32,232 nt of DNA from an uncultured Pirellulaceae bacterium (lineage in GTDB: Bacteria > Planctomycetota > Planctomycetia > Pirellulales > Pirellulaceae): positions 1-32,232 of the forward strand of contig CALHZT010000163.1 in the NCBI GenBank assembly GCA_938040995.1. The letters run 5' to 3'. Shown in pieces: positions 22,041 through 29,626 of the stretch. Below the pieces are notes generated by a model that did no database searches, was not told the origin of the DNA, and was given only the letters and a program-made list of their open reading frames with translations. Within the stretch, counting starts at the first letter, position 1. Every line of letters starts with the position of its first letter. The translations under genes and the position numbers were made by a program.

Positions 22041-22814
22041 ATGTCCAGTCCAGTCGCATTGATCACCGGCGGTGGTCGTCAACGAGTCGGTTATGTTGTC
22101 GCCAAATCTCTGGCGAATGCCGGCTATTCGATCGCCCTTCACTACTATTCTTCCAAAGCTGCCGCAAAGCAGTCGCAATCCGAGATCCAGTCGCTGGGTG
22201 TCGAGTGTGAGATCTATCAGGCAGATGTTGCTGATGGCGACGCCGTTGAAAAAATGTGCGCGGCAGTCAAAAGCAGGTTTGGGCGTATCGATGCATTGGT
22301 AACCACGTCATCGATCTGGGCGCCGCAAAAGTTTGAGTCGATCACTGCGGAGGACCTGCGACGAAATTTTGACGTAAATACGCTCGGTACTTTCTTTGCG
22401 GCAAAATCGGCTGGACTGATCATGGCGGATCAAGCCAGTGGCGGTTCGATTGTCACGATTGGCGACTGGGCCATCGAGCGGCCCTACGCTGGCTATGCGC
22501 CATACTTTCTGGCCAAAGGAGCCATTCCCACGCTGACCAGGACGCTGGCTGTGGAGTTGGCGGCTCGCAATCCGAAGGTTCGTGTAAACTGCATTCATCC
22601 GGGACCGGTCATGTTGCCGCCGGGAACGACTGAAGCAGAGCGAGCCGACTTGATTGATGCGACTTTGACCAGGAAAGTCGATGATCCGGAATCAGTCGCG
22701 AAAGCGGTTCAGTTCTTTGTGGATAACGATTTCGTGACTGGCGTCTGCCTTCCAGTCGATGGAGGTCGTTCGATCTACGCTCAAGAGTCGCATGAGATAA
22801 ATCGCGGCTCGTAA
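22041..22814 (+). CDS. Short-chain dehydrogenase/reductase, pteridine-reductase-like
   Basis: The protein has 257 residues from the ATG at 22041, with GGGGA 5 bp upstream. The cofactor loop is ALITGGGRQRVGYVVA (6-21). Instead of the usual Ser of SDR enzymes the sequence has IVTIGDW with Asp142, then Tyr155 and Lys159 (YFLAK). The Asp-Tyr spacing of 13 and Tyr-Lys spacing of 4 match the Asp181/Tyr194/Lys198 triad of PTR1 pteridine reductases. The basic residue in the Gly-rich loop suggests NADPH. It may reduce dihydrofolate or dihydrobiopterin, or act on another carbonyl. It stands alone. Confidence 0.8.
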   Translation: MSSPVALITGGGRQRVGYVVAKSLANAGYSIALHYYSSKAAAKQSQSEIQSLGVECEIYQADVADGDAVEKMCAAVKSRFGRIDALVTTSSIWAPQKFESITAEDLRRNFDVNTLGTFFAAKSAGLIMADQASGGSIVTIGDWAIERPYAGYAPYFLAKGAIPTLTRTLAVELAARNPKVRVNCIHPGPVMLPPGTTEAERADLIDATLTRKVDDPESVAKAVQFFVDNDFVTGVCLPVDGGRSIYAQESHEINRGS

Positions 22815-23170
22815 AACGCAAAGCAATCGGTAGCAATCTGTTTGCAACCCTGCGTGAGTTTCGGGGCCATTCCTGTCATGTGGCGGCTGGTCACGCTGCT
22901 TTTGGTGCATTCATTTGCGTAGATGTGGCTTGCGTTGCGCCAAAGCCGCTGAATCAAGTTCGCTCCTTCGCCCCTGTAATCCGTAATGAAGTCCGTAGCG
23001 AATCACCAAACGGGAGCACGGGTAATCCATCCATTTAGTGTGTGCATAGAGAGTTTGGGGGCTCAGCGAGGGTCTTGCGCGTATGGAAAAACCTACGGAT
23101 GCTACTTAAAAAGTTGAAACTGTCGGTTGTGTTTGCTTTAATGAGGTCCAACTCTTCGAGGGACAATTCA
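22815..23170. other. Intergenic, no gene seen
   Basis: These 356 bp between the SDR and the halogenase-like gene show no convincing reading frame, repeat or RNA on either strand. The promoter of the downstream gene is presumably here. Confidence 0.5.
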
Positions 23171-24868
23171 ATGCAGACGTATGATGTGATCGTGCTCGGT
23201 AGTGGACTCGGTGGATCCATTACGTCGAGTATCCTGGCTCGAAAGGGCTGGCGTGTCTTGATGATCGACGCCGCCAGCCATCCAAGGTTTGCGATTGGCG
23301 AAGCGACAACACCGGATATCAGTTTTCTACTGAAGATCGTTTCGAAGAAGTATCAGGTTCCAGAGCTGCACAATCTGACCAACTTTCACGACTTGAGAGA
23401 TCATGTCAGTTCGAAGTGTGGCACCAAAAAGGCCTTCTCGTTTCTGTATCACCGGGAAGGACAGGATCAGGATCCGGGCGAATCGCATCAGTTCCCAACG
23501 TTGGCCCCGCCGCTGGGCCCGGACTGTCACATGTTTCGGCAGGATACCGACGCGTACATGGTAGGTGTCGCACTGGATTATGGTGCGGATATCCGTCAGC
23601 AAGTCCGAATTGAAAATTTTGAATTTGGGTCGGACTCGGTGACTCTAACCAGTACCGACGGCGAGCAGTTTCAATGCCGATTTGTCGTTGACGGTTCGGG
23701 ATTTCGATCACCGATTGCGGCGGAGAAGGACCTCCGCGATTCTCCATGTCGACTGAAGACGCATTCCCGAGCGCTGTTCACACACATGATCGGCGTGGGT
23801 TCTTATGATGAGATTGGTCACGAGCTGAGCGACTACGGGATCGCCTATCGGTTTCAGGAGGGAACGCTCCATCATGTCTTTGATGGCGGATGGATGTGGG
23901 TGATTCCGTTCAATAACCATGCCGAACAGACGAACCCACTCTGTAGTGTTGGCGTTCTGCTTGATTCGGAAAAGTATCCGATGACCGATATGGCACCGGC
24001 CGACGAGTTTGCGTCCATCATCAATCGCTTTCCAAGAGTCGCCGAACAGTTTCGAAACGCAAGGCCGATTCGCGACTGGATTAGAACGGGACGGATACAG
24101 TATTCCAGCAAGTCGATTGTTGGAGAACGCTATTGCCTGTTGGCTCATGCCGCTGGATTTGTCGGGCCGCTCTTCTCAACCGGCCTGAATCACACGCTGC
24201 AAGTCATTGACGGGTTGATTCCGCGGCTGGACGCGGCGTTAAAGAGTGACGATTTCCGTCCGGGCAAGTTTGAAGAGGTCAATGACCGTTTTCAGGATGG
24301 GCTTGAGTATTGTGACCGGATTGTGGCGAACGCCTTCAAGTCGTTCGGGAATTTTGATCTGTGGGACGCGTGGTTTCGGGTTTGGGTGGCCGGGAACTTT
24401 GTTGGAACGACGTTGAAAACGAATCTCTACCTGAACTATGTGCAGTCGAATGACGAATCATGGCTGGAAAAGACCAGCAGTGAGCCGTTTTGTGGGGCGC
24501 TTGCAGGGAATTTTGCGCCGCATCGGGAGCTTTTTGAATCTGCTGATTCGCAGATGCAGGCCTTCTCTGAAGGGCACATCACTGCGTCGGAGGCAGCCGA
24601 TTCCATTCGTGCGTTGTTCCTGACGGCGGACTATCTACCGCGTTACTTCAAGTGGCACGACAAAAACGTACGGACGACGAGCACTTTTACGTTGCCAGAT
24701 CTTACGCGGCTGGTTCTGTGGTACACGATGTTTGCTCCGAAAGGTATCGCGGACGATCTGATCAGCTTCAAGCTCACCGGGTTTGTGAACTATGCATGGA
24801 AGCGAATCCATCGTTCACGCTCGGGTTCACGTCGGAAGCTCGCATGGGACACGCTGTTTGTTAACTGA
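23171..24868 (+). CDS. Flavin-dependent halogenase/monooxygenase-like protein
   Basis: The protein has 565 residues from the ATG at 23171, with GAGGGA about 8 bp upstream. FAD-binding GxGxxG is VLGSGLGGSITSS (8-20); GEATTP (43-48) and the WMWVIP motif (241-246) are signatures of the tryptophan-halogenase-like flavoprotein family. The usual second FAD motif GDAA-x-x-x-DP is here AHAAGFVGPLFSTGL (325-339), with the Gly-Asp pair and the later Asp replaced. The product may chlorinate or hydroxylate a carrier-bound or free aromatic substrate using reduced FAD. No NRPS/PKS or flavin reductase gene is in the window, so the pathway is unknown. Hydrophobic C-terminal segments (LTRLVLWYTMFAP) may dock to a membrane. 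Confidence 0.75.
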   Translation: MQTYDVIVLGSGLGGSITSSILARKGWRVLMIDAASHPRFAIGEATTPDISFLLKIVSKKYQVPELHNLTNFHDLRDHVSSKCGTKKAFSFLYHREGQDQDPGESHQFPTLAPPLGPDCHMFRQDTDAYMVGVALDYGADIRQQVRIENFEFGSDSVTLTSTDGEQFQCRFVVDGSGFRSPIAAEKDLRDSPCRLKTHSRALFTHMIGVGSYDEIGHELSDYGIAYRFQEGTLHHVFDGGWMWVIPFNNHAEQTNPLCSVGVLLDSEKYPMTDMAPADEFASIINRFPRVAEQFRNARPIRDWIRTGRIQYSSKSIVGERYCLLAHAAGFVGPLFSTGLNHTLQVIDGLIPRLDAALKSDDFRPGKFEEVNDRFQDGLEYCDRIVANAFKSFGNFDLWDAWFRVWVAGNFVGTTLKTNLYLNYVQSNDESWLEKTSSEPFCGALAGNFAPHRELFESADSQMQAFSEGHITASEAADSIRALFLTADYLPRYFKWHDKNVRTTSTFTLPDLTRLVLWYTMFAPKGIADDLISFKLTGFVNYAWKRIHRSRSGSRRKLAWDTLFVN

Positions 24869-25274
24869 TCGGGCTGCTGGGAGCTGCTGGGCACTGCAAA
24901 GACTCGCCAGGCACTGTGACAAATCTCGACGCTACGGCGAAGACTCGCGACGCTACGGCGACTCGCTTGAGTAATTCGATTCTGCCAGCGAGCAACGAAT
25001 CTGTTTCGTTTGCTACAATCCACACGCTGGAATGCCCATCACGGCGGCCAGTGGCTACGGCGGCTCGGGCTGCACACTGCGTTACAGATTTTTTTGCAGA
25101 TTGTTGTAGCGGCAAAAATTGTAATATGGGCCTCCGAGCCCGTGGACTTTTCAGGGTACGGGATCGGAAACGACCAGAAACGATCGCAATCCCATGCTAC
25201 GGGTTTTTAAAACGCGATAGCTCAATCGCCTTTGCGATTTTGCAGCATTCAGGCTTCGAATACAGGAATCAATC
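24869..25274. other. Intergenic with repeats, no gene seen
   Basis: This contains a short tandem (CGACGCTACGGCGAAGACTCG, about two copies at 24928-24965) and the REP-like unit at 25103-25203. No convincing reading frame on either strand. Confidence 0.5.
25103..25203. repeat. REP-like hairpin, CCCATGCTACGGG family, copy 1
   Basis: It shares TTGTTGTAGCG, CCCGTGGACTTTTCA, ACGGGATCGGAA and CCCATGCTACGGG with 29531-29611, and its ends (GTAATATGGG / CCCATGCTAC) pair. Copy 2 lies in the same orientation 4.4 kb further on. Confidence 0.65.
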
Positions 25275-25868
25275 ATGTCGGCCAAAAAGAACATACTCAT
25301 GCTCGTGGGTGACTTTGTAGAAGACTACGAGTGCATGGTGCCCTTACAGATTTTGCAGATGGTAGGGCACCAGGTGGATGTGGTGTGCCCGGACAAGTCG
25401 GTTGGCGACACAGTGGCAACGGCGATCCACGATTTCGAGGGCGAGCAGACTTACAGCGAAAAACGTGGTCACAATTTTCGAATCAACAAGACGTTTGGCG
25501 ACGTCGACGAATCGACTTACGACGGACTCGTCCTGCCCGGAGGCCGCGCTCCGGAGTACCTGCGATTGAATTCCCGAGTGCTGGAGATTACACGGCATTT
25601 CTTTGAAACGGACAAGCCGGTAGCGGCGATTTGCCACGGCCCGCAGATTCTGGTGGCAGCCGGTGTGCTGGAAGGGCGTGAATGTTGTGCCTACCCGGCG
25701 GTCGCGCCCGAAGTCACGACGCAAAATTGTATGTCGATTCCGCCAAGTGATACATTCGACAATGCGCATACGAACGGTAATCTCGTGTCAGCACCCGCGT
25801 GGCCGGCTCATCCGGCGTGGATGCGAGAGTTCTTGCAGCTGCTGGGCACGCCCGTTCATGTGGAATAG
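25275..25868 (+). CDS. DJ-1/PfpI family protein
   Basis: The protein has 197 residues from the ATG at 25275. The fold signatures are [14 protein letters not shown] with the conserved Glu, the central [15 protein letters not shown], and the nucleophile elbow [12 protein letters not shown] with Cys120-His121. Family members are glyoxalases/deglycases, chaperones or intracellular peptidases; sequence alone does not choose. It is followed after 56 bp by the sialate O-acetylesterase gene and then a VOC protein, all on one strand. A detoxification role together with the VOC protein is possible. Confidence 0.88.
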   Translation: MSAKKNILMLVGDFVEDYECMVPLQILQMVGHQVDVVCPDKSVGDTVATAIHDFEGEQTYSEKRGHNFRINKTFGDVDESTYDGLVLPGGRAPEYLRLNSRVLEITRHFFETDKPVAAICHGPQILVAAGVLEGRECCAYPAVAPEVTTQNCMSIPPSDTFDNAHTNGNLVSAPAWPAHPAWMREFLQLLGTPVHVE

Positions 25869-25924
25869 TCGCTGTTCCGCTTTTTCTTATCACCGGTCTT
25901 TTTTCTTCACTTACGGAATGCACT

Positions 25925-27889
25925 ATGAAACTGATGCAATCGTCATTCACTCCTGGACTACTCGTCGTGATTCTTTGTGGATCTCTGTTGGCCCAGTCGT
26001 CGAACGGTGAAAAGGATCTTCCGTTTGTGCATCCGTTGTTCTCGGATCACATGGTTCTGCAGCGTGACAAGCCAATAAACGTTTGGGGGTGGGCGAGTCC
26101 CGGGAGTATCGTGTCGGTAGAAATCGCCGGGGACACTGTTTCTGCCAAGTCCAATGAAACGGGCAAGTGGACGGCATCGGTTGGTCCACTCTCCGCTGGC
26201 GGACCTCACAAGCTGAAGGTGAGCGGGCCGGAGGCCGTAGAGTTTTCGGATGTACTCGTCGGCGATGTCTGGATTTGCTCGGGCCAATCGAATATGGAGT
26301 GGAGTGTTTTTCGTTCGAACGATGCCGAAAAAGAGGTTGCCGCAGCGAATCATCCCCAGCTGCGGCTTTTTCACACGCCTCGGCGAATCGCCATGACACC
26401 GCAGAAGACCGTCAATGCCTCTTGGAAGGTGTGCAGTCCCGAAACGGTCGGGAACTTTTCGGCTGTGGGATACTTTTTCGGACGCGATCTGCAAAAAGAA
26501 ATTTCGGTGCCGGTCGGACTGATCCATACGGCGTGGGGCGGTACGGTGGCTGAGGCGTGGACCTCGGCCGGATCGTTGGCTTCGATGGGCGATTTTGATG
26601 ACAAACTCGCTGATCTTGCGGCTTTGAGCGATCAGCCCGAATCAAGGAACGCGTCGATTCCCAAATCAGTGAGTCGCTGGATCAAAAAGAATGATCCCGC
26701 GCCTGCTGCTGATGCCTGGCGTTCCGGCGACTTTGATGACAGTTCATGGCCGACAATGGATCTGCCCAATAAATGGGAGAACGCCGTTCCGGCAATGAGT
26801 GAGTACGACGGTACGGTCTGGTTTCGCAAGGAGTTTGAGTTGCCGGAAAACTGGATGTCGGAAAAAGCGACTTTGCATTTGGCGGCTGTCGACGATGCCG
26901 ATGTTACCTGGGTTAATGGTAAGAAAGTTGGTGCGACTGCCGGGTGGAATGCGAAACGAAAGTATAACGTCGGCAGTCGATTGCGGCCGGGCAAGAATAC
27001 GGTGACCGTGCTGGCTTATGATGGTGGGGTTGGCGGTGGAATTCACGGGAGTCCCGAGTCACTGGTCGTGAAGCTTTCATCGGGCAAGTCGATTTCGCTC
27101 GCGGGGCCGTGGCATTATCGAAAAAGCAAACCGGCGAACGAGATTGCCAGATTTCCCGCGCGAGCGTTCGGTGGCAGTCCCAATGTGGTGACGGTGCTGA
27201 ACAATGGCATGTTGGCTCCTTTGGCTGGTTATGGCATCAAGGGTGCGACGTGGTATCAGGGCGAGTCGAATGCTGGCCGTGCGGAGCAGTATGGGCGATT
27301 GTTGCCGACCATGATTGGTGACTGGCGCAAACAGTTCGGGCAGGGAGATTTTCCGTTCCTGATTGTCCAGCTCGCAAACTTCAAGAAACAACAGGAGAAG
27401 CCTTCCGAGCCGGGATGGGCAGATCTCCGCGAGTCGCAGCGCATGACCGCCGCCAATGATGCGAACGTCGGATTGGCAGTGATTACAGACATTGGCAACG
27501 CGTCAGATATTCATCCACGGAACAAGCAGGACGTCGGCAAGCGATTGATGCTGCAGGCTTTGAGAATTGCCTATGGCAAAGAGGTGGTTGCCGCCGGGCC
27601 AACCGCGAAGGAGTTGACTGTCGACGGGAGTAAAGTCGTTGTTGCCTTTGACGACGTAGGTGGTGGTTTGCAGGTCAAGGGCGACGCATTGAAGGGATTT
27701 GCGATAGCGGCCGCCGACGGCGATTTTGTCTGGGCAGATGCGAAAGTAAGCGGCGACAAAGTCGTTTTGACGTCATCCGAGATCTCAAGTCCGGCTCGTG
27801 TTCGATACAATTGGGCGAACAACCCGATTGGCAACCTGTTCAATGCGGAAGGTTTGCCTGCCGGTCCATTCAAGTGGAAGCAGGAATAG
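25925..27889 (+). CDS. Sialate O-acetylesterase-like SGNH hydrolase (SiaE/SASA family)
   Basis: The protein has 654 residues from the ATG at 25925. The signal peptide is SFTPGLLVVILCGSLLAQ. An N-terminal beta domain (FSDHMVLQRDKPINVWGWA) leads into the SGNH catalytic core: VWICSGQSNMEWSV with Ser122, HTAWGGTVAEAW, GATWYQGESN (440-449) and the distal His in ITDIGNASDIHPRNK. A jelly-roll segment resembling the sugar-binding domain of beta-galactosidases (about 275-385, WFRKEFELPENW, VTWVNGKKVG) is inserted. It removes O-acetyl groups from sialic acids or other acetylated glycans outside the cytoplasm. It is the middle gene of a probable three-gene unit. Confidence 0.92.
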   Translation: MKLMQSSFTPGLLVVILCGSLLAQSSNGEKDLPFVHPLFSDHMVLQRDKPINVWGWASPGSIVSVEIAGDTVSAKSNETGKWTASVGPLSAGGPHKLKVSGPEAVEFSDVLVGDVWICSGQSNMEWSVFRSNDAEKEVAAANHPQLRLFHTPRRIAMTPQKTVNASWKVCSPETVGNFSAVGYFFGRDLQKEISVPVGLIHTAWGGTVAEAWTSAGSLASMGDFDDKLADLAALSDQPESRNASIPKSVSRWIKKNDPAPAADAWRSGDFDDSSWPTMDLPNKWENAVPAMSEYDGTVWFRKEFELPENWMSEKATLHLAAVDDADVTWVNGKKVGATAGWNAKRKYNVGSRLRPGKNTVTVLAYDGGVGGGIHGSPESLVVKLSSGKSISLAGPWHYRKSKPANEIARFPARAFGGSPNVVTVLNNGMLAPLAGYGIKGATWYQGESNAGRAEQYGRLLPTMIGDWRKQFGQGDFPFLIVQLANFKKQQEKPSEPGWADLRESQRMTAANDANVGLAVITDIGNASDIHPRNKQDVGKRLMLQALRIAYGKEVVAAGPTAKELTVDGSKVVVAFDDVGGGLQVKGDALKGFAIAAADGDFVWADAKVSGDKVVLTSSEISSPARVRYNWANNPIGNLFNAEGLPAGPFKWKQE

Positions 27890-27934
27890 AAAATTAATCG
27901 TTTATCAACGCCACGCCACTGGAGAAACTGACAA

Positions 27935-28417
27935 ATGGTCAATGCAATTCCCGACGGGTGTAACTCGGTCAGCGCGTATCTGGTTTTAAGGGACGTCAAG
28001 GCGGCGATCGAGTTTTACAAGAAGGCTTTTGGCGCGACTGGCGATTATTGCCTGGAAGGTCCTGACGGAACGGTGATGCATGGCGAAATCCGGATTGGAA
28101 ATTCGACGGTTATGCTGTCGCAGGAGAATCCGCAGTGGAATACCGTTTCAGCCGAAACGATGGGTGGATCACCGGTGTCAATGCATGTGTACGTTGAGGA
28201 CTGTGATGCAGTTTTTCAGGCGGCACTGGATGCCGGGTGCAAAGAAGTCTATCCGATGATGGATGCATTCTGGGGTGATCGGCACGGTAAGCTTGCCGAC
28301 CCATTCGGCTACCATTGGGGCATCGCGACTCATAAGGAAGATCTGACCAACGAAGAGATCACCAGGCGTGGGCACGAATGGATGGCGAGTATGGGCAGTC
28401 AGGAATCCGATAAATAA
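27935..28417 (+). CDS. VOC (glyoxalase/PhnB-like) superfamily protein
   Basis: The protein has 160 residues from the ATG at 27935, 45 bp after the esterase gene. Two beta-alpha-beta-beta-beta modules are visible: SAYLVLRDVKAAIEFYKKAFGA ... MHGEIRIGNSTVMLS, and SMHVYVEDCDAVFQAALDAG ... FWGDRHGKLADPFGYHWGI. This is the PhnB-like layout (DPFGYHW near the C-terminus). It probably binds a metal or small ligand. The catalytic role is unknown. Confidence 0.88.
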   Translation: MVNAIPDGCNSVSAYLVLRDVKAAIEFYKKAFGATGDYCLEGPDGTVMHGEIRIGNSTVMLSQENPQWNTVSAETMGGSPVSMHVYVEDCDAVFQAALDAGCKEVYPMMDAFWGDRHGKLADPFGYHWGIATHKEDLTNEEITRRGHEWMASMGSQESDK

Positions 28418-28484
28418 CCTGCCAGTAATGCGCGATGAACGGCAGCGTTCGGTTCGCGCCGGGCAATGACGTTTGTGCATTTTC

Positions 28485-28558
28485 GAACCGCGAATGGACA
28501 CGAATCAACACGAATGGATGAGAGCTTATTCGTGTGAGTTGGTGTTCATTCGTGGTTC
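28485..28558. repeat. REP-like long hairpin (GAACCGCGAATGGACACGAA)
   Basis: Left arm GAACCGCGAATGGACACGAA and right arm GTGTTCATTCGTGGTTC pair with few mismatches, with inner CACGAAT/ATTCGTG also paired. It lies between convergent genes (VOC and TIM-barrel epimerase), where such hairpins can end transcription from both sides. No T tract. Confidence 0.75.
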
Positions 28559-28602
28559 TCATGCATTGGTAGATTGGGCGGTTCTTTTGTGATTGCTTTC
28601 GC

Positions 28603-29451
28603 CTACCAGCGGCTGGCAACGTTCTCTTTCATAAACGCGAGGGCATCCGTGGAAAGTTGCTCTTCTGATTCGAACATGCGGCGCCAGATCTTGGTGGCAG
28701 CCGCAATCTCTGGAAGTGCCAGTCCGAACGCTTCGACGACCATCCATCCGTCGTATCCGATTCTGTGCAGATGATCAAAAGTCTCGGCCCATTTGATATC
28801 GCCCGCGCCCGGTGTGCTGCGATCGTTCTCCGAGATGTGCACGTGAGCCAGCATGTCTTTGCAGTCATCAAGCGCCTGTCCAATGTTCTTTTCTTCGATA
28901 TTGGCGTGGAACGTGTCGTACATCATACGGCAGTTCGGATGATCAACGTCCCGGCAAAAGCGAGCTGCGTCTGCATGCGTATTCAGGAGGTACGTTTCGA
29001 AGCGATTCAGGCACTCGACACTAAGTGTTACTCCAACGCTACCGGCATGCTCCGCCACTTGCTTCATCGACTCGACACCCCACTTCCATTCATCCGATGT
29101 GGGACCGGCACCGCTAAAATGTCCGAGCGCCGAATGGTAAGGGCCGGCAAGATGCGTGACTCCGGCCGCAGCGCAGCTGTCCAGGGTGGCTTTGGTAAGC
29201 TCGACTCCTTTGGCACGAATCGCTGCATCCGGGCTGATCGGATTGTCCTCTTCGCCGCGAACTGTGACGGCAGTGCAGCCAAGCCCCATGTCTTTTAGTT
29301 TCGCGCCGAGGCTGGCAAACTTGGCTTCGTCGGGCGCGAACATCGGCAGCTCGACGCCGTCGTAGCCCATATTCTTGAGGCTTTCGATGACGGGCAGGTG
29401 CTCGTCCGTGACGTCACCGGTCCAAAGCAAGAGGTTCATTCCGAATTTCAT
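28603..29451 (-). CDS. Sugar phosphate isomerase/epimerase TIM barrel (D-tagatose 3-epimerase-like)
   Basis: The protein has 282 residues from the ATG at 29451, with AGGAG 7 bp upstream. The fold opens with KFGMNLLLWTGDVTDEHLP. Metal-binding and substrate residues are in SVECLNRFETYLLNT (Glu), MYDTFHANIEE (Asp, His), AHVHISENDRSTPGAGDIKW (His) and MVVEAFG (Glu), the pattern of ketose 3-epimerases of the AP-endonuclease-2-like family. It would epimerise a free ketose at C3. There is no signal peptide, so it is cytoplasmic. It lies downstream of the sulfatase pair on the same strand, so it may process sugars released by that system. Confidence 0.88.
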   Translation of the reverse strand: MKFGMNLLLWTGDVTDEHLPVIESLKNMGYDGVELPMFAPDEAKFASLGAKLKDMGLGCTAVTVRGEEDNPISPDAAIRAKGVELTKATLDSCAAAGVTHLAGPYHSALGHFSGAGPTSDEWKWGVESMKQVAEHAGSVGVTLSVECLNRFETYLLNTHADAARFCRDVDHPNCRMMYDTFHANIEEKNIGQALDDCKDMLAHVHISENDRSTPGAGDIKWAETFDHLHRIGYDGWMVVEAFGLALPEIAAATKIWRRMFESEEQLSTDALAFMKENVASRW

Positions 29452-29544
29452 ATGGGGCTCCTGTTCGCCACGAAAATGTGGGCAGTCTATTTGATTTGTT
29501 TGCTGTCGAATTCTACAGCTTTATGCAGGTTGCTGTAGCGACGT

Positions 29545-29609
29545 CGTAGCATGAGCCCCCAAGCAGCCCGTGAACTTCTCACGACACGGGATCGGAATCC
29601 CATGCTACG
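29545..29609. repeat. REP-like hairpin, CCCATGCTACGGG family, copy 2
   Basis: CGTAGCATG (29545) pairs with CATGCTACG (to 29609) and inner CCCGTG with CACGGG. It is related to 25103-25203. It lies between the sulfatase stop and the epimerase start. Confidence 0.7.
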
Positions 29610-29626
29610 GGATTGTGAATAACGCT

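Noticed and set aside
25275-28417. DJ-1, sialate O-acetylesterase and VOC genes considered as a dedicated sialic acid pathway
   Set aside because: No sialidase, NanA lyase or transporter is present; close spacing supports co-transcription only.
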